This document shows positions 23,692 to 31,021 of a stretch of 31,021 nt of DNA, one piece after another. Both the position numbers and the translations under genes were made by a program. The stretch comes from CAZABP01 sp964483245. GTDB taxonomy: Bacteria; Planctomycetota; UBA1135; UBA2386. The stretch is taken from NCBI GenBank assembly GCA_964483245.1, contig CAZABP010000052.1:1-31021 (forward strand), in the 5' to 3' direction. Position 1 is the first letter of the stretch; each line of letters opens with the position of its first letter. A model generated the notes under the pieces. That model ran no database searches, was not told the DNA's origin, and saw only the letters and a program-made list of their open reading frames with translations.

Positions 23692-25146
23692 ATGAAGCTG
23701 CATGCTCTCGCTCTGCTGACTCTGGCTGCGGCGCTCGGTGCGCAGACGCGGCCGGTCGCGATCCGCAACGCGCGGATCCTGCCGATCGATGGCGCGCCGA
23801 TCGAGCGCGGCGTCGTCGTGCTGCACAACGGCAAGATCACCGCGATCGGTGCCGACGTGCAGGTGCCGCCTGGCGCCGAGATCGTCGACGCGGAAGGCGG
23901 GACGGTCATGCCGGGACTGGTCAACGCCTGGTCGCACGCCGGGCTCGAACGCCCGCAGCGGCAGCAGATCACGTTGCCGGGCGGGCGGCGCGGACGGCGC
24001 GGCGGACCTTCGACTCCGCCGCCGAGCAGCAACGCGCAGAACCGCGCCGCGCAGCAGGTGCTCGACTCGCTGTATGCGCGGCAGGATGTGTTCGGCGAGT
24101 TGCTCGCCGCCGGCGTCACGACGCTGGCCGTCGCACCCCGCGGCAACGGGTTTCCGGGCCAGGGCGGACTCGTGCACCCGCAGGGAAGGACCCAGCAGGA
24201 GCTGACCGAGCAGGGTGAGGCGTTCCTCGCGATCCGCCCGGTGCCGGAAACGGACGCGAAAAAGCTGGTCAAGGACACGCTCGACAAGGCGACGAAGATC
24301 GTCGAGCAGCGGCGCAAGCCGCCGACCCCGCCGGCCGCCGAGAAGAAGCCCGAGCAGCCGGCCGCCAAGGACGGCGCCGGCGCGGCGGACGGCGGCAAGG
24401 AAGCGCCCAAGGACGCGCCGAAGGAGCCGCCCAAGGAGACTCCCAAGGAGACCCCGAAGGAGGACCCGAAGCCGGCCGAACCGGCCAAGGATCCGGCGAA
24501 GCCGGCCGAGAAGCCGGCCGCCGAGACCAAGCCGAAGGAACCGCCGAAGGACCCGAACCTGGAAGTCCTCGCCGACCTGCTCGAAGGCAAGCGCCGCGCG
24601 CTGATCGTGCTGCACTCGGCAGCCGACCTGCTGCATTGGCGCGATGCGGCTGGGAAAGCCAAGTTCCCGGCCGCGATCGTCGCGCCGGAACTGTCGCAGT
24701 CGCCGGATGCCGGCACGCTCGACGAGCGCGCCGACGAGTTGCAGGGCGTCGGCAAGATCGTGCTGCTGCCGGCACGGCTGACGACGCTGCCGTGGCGCGA
24801 GACGCTGGTGAACCCGGCCCAGGACCTCGCCGCGCGCGGGTTCGAGGTCGGCTTCCTGATCGGCGATGACCGCGACGAGGCGGAGCAGCTGTTCTTCCGG
24901 CTGATGGAACTCGTGCGGCACGGCTATCCAGCCGACCGCGCGCTCGCCGGGGTCACGCAGATCCCGGCGCAGGCGCTCGGCATCGCCGAGCGCGTCGGCT
25001 CGCTCGCCAAGGGCAAGGATGCCGACCTGCTGCTGTTCGACGGCGATCCACTGGATCCGACGTCGCGCCTGCGCGGGGTCTGGCGCCGCGGTGAGCGCGT
25101 CGAGCAAGGCGCGCGCGCCGCCAGCGCGACCAAGGACGTGCGATAA
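23692..25146 (+). CDS. Secreted amidohydrolase-like protein with a long Pro/Lys/Glu linker (operon gene 7)
   Basis: 484 residues, signal peptide ending AALGAQ. A good Shine-Dalgarno AGGAG (23681-23685) lies 6 nt before the ATG and overlaps the previous stop codon. The HxH block is PGLVNAWSH: Trp replaces the first His and the second is kept. IGDDRDEAE may hold the late Asp. The C-terminal signature is LGIAERVGSLAKGKDADLLL. Residues 209-289 are a low-complexity linker with repeated PKExP motifs (24316-24558), which splits the barrel at the same place as the inserts of the neighbours. Long Lys/Pro segments of this type are usually extended and could contact a polyanion or the peptidoglycan layer. 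Likely a non-catalytic subunit. Confidence 0.82.
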   Translation: MKLHALALLTLAAALGAQTRPVAIRNARILPIDGAPIERGVVVLHNGKITAIGADVQVPPGAEIVDAEGGTVMPGLVNAWSHAGLERPQRQQITLPGGRRGRRGGPSTPPPSSNAQNRAAQQVLDSLYARQDVFGELLAAGVTTLAVAPRGNGFPGQGGLVHPQGRTQQELTEQGEAFLAIRPVPETDAKKLVKDTLDKATKIVEQRRKPPTPPAAEKKPEQPAAKDGAGAADGGKEAPKDAPKEPPKETPKETPKEDPKPAEPAKDPAKPAEKPAAETKPKEPPKDPNLEVLADLLEGKRRALIVLHSAADLLHWRDAAGKAKFPAAIVAPELSQSPDAGTLDERADELQGVGKIVLLPARLTTLPWRETLVNPAQDLAARGFEVGFLIGDDRDEAEQLFFRLMELVRHGYPADRALAGVTQIPAQALGIAERVGSLAKGKDADLLLFDGDPLDPTSRLRGVWRRGERVEQGARAASATKDVR

Positions 25147-25157
25147 GGACGTGCAAT
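25132..25157 (+). repeat. 13-bp tandem duplication at the gene 7/gene 8 junction
   Basis: Two adjacent 13-mers, AAGGACGTGCGAT and AAGGACGTGCAAT, differ at one base. The first ends in the T of the TAA stop of gene 7; the second supplies the Shine-Dalgarno (AAGGA) and the AT of the ATG of gene 8. Confidence 0.85.
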
Positions 25158-26532
25158 GAAGGCCCTCCCGCTGCTGCTCCTCGCGCTGCTCACGGCAGCC
25201 GACCTCGCCGCCCAGCGACCCAACCGGATCCGACGCCCGGGTCGCGCCGAGGCTCCGCCGCCGCCGGCGGAGCCCGAGGCTCCGGCCGCCAAGAAGACGA
25301 AGGTCGAGCGCTGGTCCGCAGTCGCGAACGCCGACGTCCATCTCGGCAACGGCGAAGTGATCCGCCGTGCGACCGTGCTGATCGGGGACGACAAGATCCA
25401 CGCCGTCGGTCACAACCTCGAGCTGCCGGAAGGCACGACGATCCTCGACGCGAAGGGGAAGATCGTCGTCCCCGGCTACGTCGCGGTGCGCTGCTCGACG
25501 CCGCTCGGCCTGCGCGGCGGCGCCGGCGAAGTGAAGGACCGGCTGAATCCGTACGACCCGACCGCGCGCATGGCGCTGGCGAGCGGGATCACGTCGTACG
25601 TGCAGCTGACCGGCGCCGGCTCCGACAAACCGGGCGGGCGCAGCTCGGTGATCAAGCTGGCGTTCGGCGATCTCGCCGGGATGAGCCTCGCCGACGACAC
25701 GATCCGGACCATGAGCGTGCCGCTGTCGCCGGCCTCGATGGACGAGCTGCGGGAGGCGATCGAGAAGGCGAAGAAGAGCGACGACGCAGCCACGCCGGCG
25801 AAGCCGGACACAACCGAGGGGAGTGACGACGAGAAGAAGGATGAAGAAGGGGGCGATGGCGAGCGGCCGCGCGGCCCGGGTCGCGGGGGGCGCAGCCGCG
25901 GCAACACGAGCCAGGAGGAACTCCGCAAGCTGCTGGACGGCAAGATCCGGCTCTGGATCTCGTGTCGCGGCGCCTTCGACTCGGCGGCGATCGCGCAGGC
26001 GCTCGAGATCGCCCGCCTGCTCGGCCGGGGCGTGGTCCTGGTCGACCCGATCACGCACTGGCTGCACGCGGACGAGATCGCGGGCACCGGCTCGATGGTC
26101 GTCGCGAGTCCACGCAACCATGTGTCTCCGGACCCCACGCGCCCGGATGTGACCGGGTCGAACTTCCGTGCGGCCGCGATCCTGGCCGAGGCCGGGGTGC
26201 CGCTGGCCGTCACGCCGCCGTCGGGACGGTATGGCGGCGGGCCCGGGATCGATACCGGCGGGATCCTCGGGCAGAACCTGCTGACCCCGCAGCTCGACGC
26301 GGCGTTCGCGGTCCGCGGCGGCATGGACGAACGGCGCGCATTGCGGACTCTGACGCTCGATGCGGCGCGGATCGCGGGGGTCGAGGACCGGATCGGCTCG
26401 CTCGAGGCGGGCAAGGACGCGGATCTATTGATTCTCGACGGCGATCCGTTGAGCTATAAGACGTTCGTCGACGTGGCGATCGTCAACGGCAAGGTCGTCT
26501 ACGAGAAGGACAAGGAGCCGTTCTACCGCTGA
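25156..26532 (+). CDS. Secreted amidohydrolase-like protein, metal site lost (operon gene 8, last)
   Basis: 458 residues, signal peptide ending ADLAAQ, followed by a basic then Pro-rich stretch. The sandwich (ATVLIGDDKIHAVGHNLELP) and the C-terminal signature (ARIAGVEDRIGSLEAGKDAD) are well kept. The HxH block reads PGYVAVRCS, so both His are replaced by Arg and Ser, and no late Asp is apparent (AVTPPSGRYGGG). Residues about 210-257 are a charged linker, first acidic (DDEKKDEEGGDGE) and then Gly/Arg-rich. The Shine-Dalgarno AAGGA lies 6 nt before the ATG. No hairpin terminator is obvious in the 180 bp that follow. Most likely a non-catalytic member of the set. Confidence 0.82.
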   Translation: MKALPLLLLALLTAADLAAQRPNRIRRPGRAEAPPPPAEPEAPAAKKTKVERWSAVANADVHLGNGEVIRRATVLIGDDKIHAVGHNLELPEGTTILDAKGKIVVPGYVAVRCSTPLGLRGGAGEVKDRLNPYDPTARMALASGITSYVQLTGAGSDKPGGRSSVIKLAFGDLAGMSLADDTIRTMSVPLSPASMDELREAIEKAKKSDDAATPAKPDTTEGSDDEKKDEEGGDGERPRGPGRGGRSRGNTSQEELRKLLDGKIRLWISCRGAFDSAAIAQALEIARLLGRGVVLVDPITHWLHADEIAGTGSMVVASPRNHVSPDPTRPDVTGSNFRAAAILAEAGVPLAVTPPSGRYGGGPGIDTGGILGQNLLTPQLDAAFAVRGGMDERRALRTLTLDAARIAGVEDRIGSLEAGKDADLLILDGDPLSYKTFVDVAIVNGKVVYEKDKEPFYR

Positions 26533-26712
26533 CCGTCACCGCCCGTTGACCCGTCCCGCAGCGCACTTCCGACCGCCGAGCACGAACCGGTCCCGGGCGC
26601 GGATTGCGGGCCTGTCACGTGCCCCCCGCCTGCCGAGAGTCCCCCCGCTGGCTGTCTCTCTGAGCCAAGCCCCCTGCGACGGTCCGCAACACCCCTCCCG
26701 ATCGGTGGTCCG

Positions 26713-27129
26713 ATGCCCATGAGCGTGGAAGCCTTCAAGGAGCTGGATGACTTCTTCCGCAGCATGCGGCAGGCGTTCAACAGCCGTGACATCAAGACGT
26801 TCCGGACCCACTTCTGGACCGACAAGCGGTTCCTGAACATCGACTCGTCCGGACGCGTGGATCAGGGCTGGGGCGCCTACGAGGAAGTGCTGGATCAGGA
26901 GTTCCGGTATCTCGAGTCGATCCGGCTCGAGCTGAAGGATCCGCAGATCCAGGTCTTCGATGACCAGTTCGGGTTCGTCTACGCGATCTGGAAGATCGCC
27001 CAGGTCGATCCCGAAGGTCGCGAGGTGACGCAGGCGGGGCGCGCGACGTTCTCGGTCGCCCGGGTCGGCGACGCCTGGAAGATCGTGGCGCAACACTTCT
27101 CGAGCGACGAGGCCGCGGCAGCCGGGTAG
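26713..27129 (+). CDS. SnoaL-like / NTF2-fold protein (DUF4440 type)
   Basis: A 138-residue protein with the alpha-beta cone layout of the SnoaL/NTF2 superfamily: an N-terminal helix (FKELDDFFRSMRQAFNSRD), a WTDKRFLNID strand, then curved strands ending GDAWKIVAQHFS, the usual C-terminal signature of SnoaL_3/DUF4440 proteins. There is no signal peptide, so it is cytoplasmic. Such domains are used as small enzymes, dimerisation modules or ligand-binding proteins, and this one cannot be assigned further. The start may be the ATG at 26713 or the one at 26719; neither has a strong ribosome binding site. It follows the amidohydrolase operon after 180 bp and is convergent with the next gene. Confidence 0.75.
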   Translation: MPMSVEAFKELDDFFRSMRQAFNSRDIKTFRTHFWTDKRFLNIDSSGRVDQGWGAYEEVLDQEFRYLESIRLELKDPQIQVFDDQFGFVYAIWKIAQVDPEGREVTQAGRATFSVARVGDAWKIVAQHFSSDEAAAAG

Positions 27130-27141
27130 CCCGCCCCCGCG

Positions 27142-28455
27142 TCACCGCTCCACTTCGATCCGCAGCGGCGCCGAGCGCTGCAACCGCCCCTGCTCGTGCC
27201 ACAGCAGCACGAGGTCGAACGGCGCCCCTTCGCCCGCGATCGACGCGAGCGACGTGCGCCACTCGCCCCCAGAGTCGGTCCGGCCGCGCCAGACGGCCAG
27301 CATCCGCCCGGCACCATCCCCGCTCAGCGCGGTCAGCAGGAACTCCTGCGCCGGTGCACACCGCACGAGGATCTCGTCCGCGGCGCGCCGCAGCGGTGGC
27401 TCGGGCGCCGGAGCAGGCGGCTGCACCGGGCGGCCGACGGCCACCCGCGGTTCCGCAGGGGGCACGTGTTGCGGCCCCGGCTCGGTCTGGGGTTCCCCAC
27501 CGCGCTCAGGCTCGGGTGCTGCTTGGGGGGCCGGGGGCGCCACGACCGCGCGGCCGCGCAGCAACACCGAGGTGCGCCGCAACGGACCATTGGTCGTCAG
27601 CCGGAGCAGCGCCTGCGCCGGGCCCGGCTCGGAGGGTGCAAAGCGCACTTCGAGCCGGCGCGTCTCGTCGGGGGCCAGCGTCAGCTCCGGCTCGCCGACC
27701 ACCTCGAACGGCGCACCGGGCGCGTCCCAGCCGAGCCGCAACTCGCTGCGTCCGCGGTTGCGCACGGTCAGCGGTCGCGTCGCCGGCTGCGCCAGCAGCA
27801 GGTCGCCGAACTCGACCGCGGACTCGACGATCTCGAGCCACGGCGCCAGCGGATGCGGGACCCGCAGCGGAGCTCCGGCGCCCCGGAAGCCGAGCTCGAT
27901 CTCGAACGACTCCGGCACGAACCGGTAGTCGATCCCGCCGAGCGTCTCCGGCAGCGGCGGTGGTGCGGCGAGGACGCGCCCCTCGAAGTCGAGCACCCGC
28001 AGCTCGATCCGTTCGTGACGCGCGAACGCGAACAGCACGACCTGCGCACCCTGCAGCTGCGGCCATGAGCCGCTGCCATCCGCGAACCGGTCCGGCAGCA
28101 ACCGGCCGCCGCTGGTCGGGAACCGCAGCCAGCGCGCGCGCTGCCGGTCGATCAGGTAGAGCTCGAGGTCGTTGCGGATGCCGCCGGCGAGTCCGACCAG
28201 GAACCGCCGGTCGCGCGTCGCGGCGAACCGCCAATCCTGGTGCGGCGTTACGACCGGCACCTCGATCATCGGGCTGTCGATCGGTCCGAGCGGCGCGATC
28301 CGGAGCTGCACGATCTGGCCGGAGCGCTCGATCCGCGCGAGCCCGGCATCCGCGTCCTGGCGCAGCGGAAGCGGGACTTCGACCGTCGCGAGGTCCGGCC
28401 GGTCCTGCGCCGGGACCGCTGCTGCGAGCACAGTGGCCAGGAGCACACGCGACAT
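27142..28455 (-). CDS. Secreted ASH-domain (choice-of-anchor-like) protein of unknown function
   Basis: A 437-residue exported protein. I choose the ATG at 28455 (signal peptide MSRVLLATVLAAAVPAQ) over the GTG at 28464, because a -10-like TACCGT at 28463-28468 covers the GTG. Residues 18-205 resemble a beta-rich or propeller-like region with no named motif. Residues 212-305 fit an ASH/HYDIN-type immunoglobulin-like domain (VEFGDLLLAQPATRPLTVRN, then RRLEVRFAPSEPG). A Pro/Glu/Ala linker (306-352) leads to a C-terminal beta domain of about 80 residues. It is probably surface-associated or periplasmic. It is divergent from icmF and convergent with the SnoaL-like gene. Confidence 0.72.
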   Translation of the reverse strand: MSRVLLATVLAAAVPAQDRPDLATVEVPLPLRQDADAGLARIERSGQIVQLRIAPLGPIDSPMIEVPVVTPHQDWRFAATRDRRFLVGLAGGIRNDLELYLIDRQRARWLRFPTSGGRLLPDRFADGSGSWPQLQGAQVVLFAFARHERIELRVLDFEGRVLAAPPPLPETLGGIDYRFVPESFEIELGFRGAGAPLRVPHPLAPWLEIVESAVEFGDLLLAQPATRPLTVRNRGRSELRLGWDAPGAPFEVVGEPELTLAPDETRRLEVRFAPSEPGPAQALLRLTTNGPLRRTSVLLRGRAVVAPPAPQAAPEPERGGEPQTEPGPQHVPPAEPRVAVGRPVQPPAPAPEPPLRRAADEILVRCAPAQEFLLTALSGDGAGRMLAVWRGRTDSGGEWRTSLASIAGEGAPFDLVLLWHEQGRLQRSAPLRIEVER

Positions 28456-28462
28456 CGCGGAC

Positions 28463-28468
28463 ACGGTA
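28463..28468 (-). promoter_or_regulatory. Possible -10 element (TACCGT) giving a leaderless mRNA
   Basis: Minus-strand TACCGT ends 7 nt before the ATG at 28455, so transcription could begin at or next to that ATG. No Shine-Dalgarno is visible for either candidate start. Confidence 0.3.
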
Positions 28469-28606
28469 GCGGACTGCGGATGGGTCGGGGTCTGCGAGGG
28501 AGCCGGCGCGCGTGATTCGCGAACCCCTGCTGCCTCGGCTCGGTCGCGGCCGCCGCGCTCGTGCGCCCTGCCCGTTCTCGCGGCGGGCTTCGCGAATGAG
28601 GCACGC

Positions 28607-28612
28607 TAGACT
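28607..28612 (+). promoter_or_regulatory. Possible -10 element (TAGACT) for icmF
   Basis: TAGACT lies 16 nt before the ATG at 28629 and would give a leader of about 10 nt, too short for a normal ribosome binding site. An AAGG sits 2 nt before the ATG, which is too close to act as a good one. No -35 is clear. Confidence 0.35.
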
Positions 28613-28628
28613 CCCCCTCCGGCCAAGG

Positions 28629-31021
28629 ATGACCGGACAACTCGAACACAAGCGCCTGGACCGGACGGCCCCGCCCGAGCCGGCCTCGGCGATGCCGGCG
28701 GACCACCCGCCGTACCAGTCGCGGCACAAGATCCGGCTCGTCACGGCGACGTCGCTCTACGACGGCCACGACGCGGCGATCAACATCATGCGGCGCATCC
28801 TGCAAGGGGCCGGCGCCGAAGTCGTGCATCTGGGGCACAACCGCTCGGTCGGCGAGATCGTGTCGGCGGCAATCCAGGAGGACGTGCAGGCGGTCGCGAT
28901 CACGTCGTACCAGGGCGGACACAACGAGTTCTTCCGGTATCTGCGTGACCTGCTGGTCGAACGCGGTGCGGAGCACGTGCGGATCTTCGGTGGTGGCGGC
29001 GGCGTGATCCTGCCGCAGGAGATCGAGGCGCTGCAGGCGCACGGAATCACGCGCCTGTATTCGCCCGACGATGGCAGACGGCTCGGGCTGCAGGGGATGA
29101 TCAACGACCTGCTCCAACGCGCGGACTACGAGCCACCGCCGTTGCCGGCCGATCATCTGCCGCGCGCCGGCGCTCCGGTCGCGATCGCACGCGCGCTGAG
29201 CGCGATCGAGCGCGATCCGGCGAAGGCGCGCGCCTGGCTGCAAGGACTCCCCGACTCCGGCAAACGGTGCGCGGTGCTCGGGATCACCGGCACGGGCGGA
29301 GCCGGCAAGTCGTCGATGATCGACGAGTTGGTGCGGCGGCTGCTGCTCGACTTCGGCGACCTGCGCGTCGCGATCCTGTCGGTCGATCCGAGCAAGCGAC
29401 GCACCGGCGGCGCGCTACTCGGCGACCGGATCCGGATGAATGCGATCCAGGACGAGCGCGTCTACATGCGTTCGCTGGCGACGCGGCAGCCGAATCTCGC
29501 GCTGGCCGGCTGCATCCCGGAAGCGCTGACGCTGCTGCGCAAGTCGGGGTTCGATCTGATCGTGCTCGAGACGTCCGGCATCGGGCAGGGGGACACCGAG
29601 ATCGTCGACTTCGCCGACGTGTCGCTGTACCTGATGACGCCCGAGTTCGGCGCGCCGTCGCAGCTCGAGAAGATCGACATGCTCGACTTCGCCGATCTGG
29701 TCGCGATCAACAAGTTCGACCGGCGGGGGGCGCAGGACGCGCTGCGCGACGTGCGCAAGCAGTGGAAGCGCGCGCGCAAGGACTTCGATCTGCCGGATGA
29801 CGCGGTGCCGGTCTACGGCACGATCGCGGCACAGTTCGGGGACCCGGGCACGAACCGGCTGTATCGCGCGCTCGTGCAGCGGCTCGAAGAACGCTGCCGG
29901 CTCGGCCTGCGCTCCCAACTCGAGCTGGCGACGGCGCCGGAGCAGCGGATCACGATCCTGCCGCCGCAGCGCGAGCGCTATCTGGCCGAGATCGCCGAGA
30001 ACAACCGCGCCTACGACAGCTGGGTGCGTGCCCAGGAGAACGCGGCGCGCGAGCTGTACCGGATCCAGGGTGCCATCGACACGCTGCGCGCGGCCGGCGA
30101 CCAGGACGCCGCAGTCGCGTTGCTCGAGCAGCGCTGCACCGAGCTGCGCGAGACGCTGGAGCCGGCCTGCCGCGCCGTGCTGGACGGCTGGGAGCAGCGG
30201 GCGGCGAGCTACGCGCAGGAGCAGTTCCGCTACCAGGTGCGCGGCAAGGACGTCGAGGTCGTCCAACAGACGCGCTCGCTGTCCGGCACGCGGATCCCGA
30301 AGGTGGCGTTCCCGCGCTACGCCGACTGGGGCGAGCGCCTGCGTTGGACGTTGCAGGAGAACGTGCCGGGGCGGTTCCCGTACGCGGCCGGCGTGTTCCC
30401 GTTCAAGCGGGAGCAGGAGGACCCCACCAGGATGTTCGCCGGCGAAGGCGGTCCGGAACGGACCAACCGGCGGTTCCACTACCTGTCCGCCGGGCAGCCG
30501 GCGGTGCGCCTGTCGACGGCGTTCGACTCGGTGACGCTGTACGGCGAGGACCCCGCGCTGCGGCCGGACATCTTCGGCAAGGTCGGCAATGCCGGCGTGT
30601 CGGTCTGCACGGTCGACGACGCGAAGAAGCTGTACTCCGGCTTCGACCTCGCCGACCCGAAGACGTCGGTCTCGATGACGATCAACGGCCCGGCGCCGAT
30701 GCTCCTCGCGTTCTTCCTGAACGCCGCGATCGACCAGCAGTGCGAGAAGCACATCCGCAGCCACGGCCTGCTGGCCGACGCACAGGCGAAGATCGACGCG
30801 ATCTGGCGCAAGCGTGGCGGCCGGCCGGCGCGCTATGCCGGCGAGCAGCCGCCCGGCAACGACGGCCTCGGCCTGCTGCTGCTCGGCATCAGCGGCGATC
30901 AGGTGCTGCCGCGCGAGTCCTACGAACGGATCATGGCGGACACGTTGAAGGTCGTCCGCGGCACCGTGCAGGCGGACTTCCTGAAAGAGGTTCAGGCCCA
31001 GAACACCTGCATCTTCTCCAC
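28629..31021 (+). CDS. icmF: Fused isobutyryl-CoA mutase (B12 domain, G-protein chaperone, mutase), runs off the right edge
   Basis: The first 797 codons are visible. Residues 32-166 are a coenzyme B12-binding domain with DGHD (His47 as the lower cobalt ligand). Residues about 210-440 are the MeaI-type GTPase chaperone: P-loop GITGTGGAGKSS (218-229), SVDPSKRRTGGALLGDRIRM, and NKFD for guanine. The mutase domain follows, with FAGEGGPERTNRRFHYLSAG and TSVSMTINGPAPM. Phe603 stands where methylmalonyl-CoA mutase has Tyr89, which favours isobutyryl-CoA/n-butyryl-CoA as substrate. The enzyme interconverts these CoA esters by a radical mechanism in branched-chain and fatty acid metabolism; the built-in GTPase loads and protects the cofactor. 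The sequence is cut at QNTCIFS. Identification is firm from domain order alone. Confidence 0.96.
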   Translation, partial: MTGQLEHKRLDRTAPPEPASAMPADHPPYQSRHKIRLVTATSLYDGHDAAINIMRRILQGAGAEVVHLGHNRSVGEIVSAAIQEDVQAVAITSYQGGHNEFFRYLRDLLVERGAEHVRIFGGGGGVILPQEIEALQAHGITRLYSPDDGRRLGLQGMINDLLQRADYEPPPLPADHLPRAGAPVAIARALSAIERDPAKARAWLQGLPDSGKRCAVLGITGTGGAGKSSMIDELVRRLLLDFGDLRVAILSVDPSKRRTGGALLGDRIRMNAIQDERVYMRSLATRQPNLALAGCIPEALTLLRKSGFDLIVLETSGIGQGDTEIVDFADVSLYLMTPEFGAPSQLEKIDMLDFADLVAINKFDRRGAQDALRDVRKQWKRARKDFDLPDDAVPVYGTIAAQFGDPGTNRLYRALVQRLEERCRLGLRSQLELATAPEQRITILPPQRERYLAEIAENNRAYDSWVRAQENAARELYRIQGAIDTLRAAGDQDAAVALLEQRCTELRETLEPACRAVLDGWEQRAASYAQEQFRYQVRGKDVEVVQQTRSLSGTRIPKVAFPRYADWGERLRWTLQENVPGRFPYAAGVFPFKREQEDPTRMFAGEGGPERTNRRFHYLSAGQPAVRLSTAFDSVTLYGEDPALRPDIFGKVGNAGVSVCTVDDAKKLYSGFDLADPKTSVSMTINGPAPMLLAFFLNAAIDQQCEKHIRSHGLLADAQAKIDAIWRKRGGRPARYAGEQPPGNDGLGLLLLGISGDQVLPRESYERIMADTLKVVRGTVQADFLKEVQAQNTCIFS

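Noticed and set aside
19394..26121. Very long open frames on the minus strand (19394-21577 and 23413-26121) opposite the amidohydrolase operon
   Set aside because: They are Arg/Asp/Gln-rich shadows of GC-rich codon use. They have no signal peptide or family motif, and the plus-strand frames carry clear conserved domains.
26533..26712. Terminator or small RNA after the amidohydrolase operon
   Set aside because: I could not find a stem-loop with a T-run or any known RNA fold in these 180 bp.

Overview
The window is about 31 kb of GC-rich DNA. It fits a planctomycete-like bacterium: there are many secreted propeller and hypothetical proteins, FG-GAP proteins with a shared C-terminal beta module, signal peptides almost always ending Ala-Gln, and imidazolonepropionase-like amidohydrolases in series. 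This placement is my reading of style, since no marker gene is complete. A run of ten Ns inside gcvP (10295-10304) shows that it is a draft scaffold.

Layout. 1-2860 (minus): an unrecognised secreted protein, a GT39/ArnT-type membrane glycosyltransferase, and the 5' part of leuS. 2861-8431 (plus): a promoter and strong ribosome binding site, a galactose-oxidase-like copper radical oxidase whose signal peptide is out of frame at seven copies of a 7-bp repeat, an FG-GAP protein, then a second round of the same pair in which the oxidase is only a 3' remnant and the FG-GAP gene is intact. 8438-11357 (minus): gcvP, split by the gap. 11449-14043: a small membrane protein (plus), then on the minus strand a ferredoxin with Asp at one cluster-ligand position, a PmtA-type methyltransferase, and a PD40 propeller protein. 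14208-26532 (plus): eight consecutive secreted amidohydrolase-family genes holding nine barrel domains. 26713-31021: a SnoaL-like protein (plus), a secreted ASH-domain protein (minus), and most of icmF, a fused isobutyryl-CoA mutase (plus, running off the end).

The most unusual unit is the 12.3-kb amidohydrolase operon. Five of its seven junctions are 4-bp ATGA overlaps, so the products are probably made together and exported together. Only one of nine domains (the gene at 22306) keeps the HxH metal motif plus the later His, His and Asp ligands. The others have replaced one or both of the first histidines. The barrels also carry very different inserts at what looks like one common loop: acidic, Pro/Lys-rich or Gly/Pro-rich linkers and, in one case, a whole small beta domain. 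I infer a multi-subunit periplasmic assembly built from one active enzyme and several pseudo-enzymes.

The second notable locus is the oxidase at 3011. All four side-chain positions expected of the copper and thioether site are present, and the reading frame depends on the copy number of a heptamer repeat. That makes it a candidate phase-variable exported oxidase, with a sequencing or assembly error as the main alternative.
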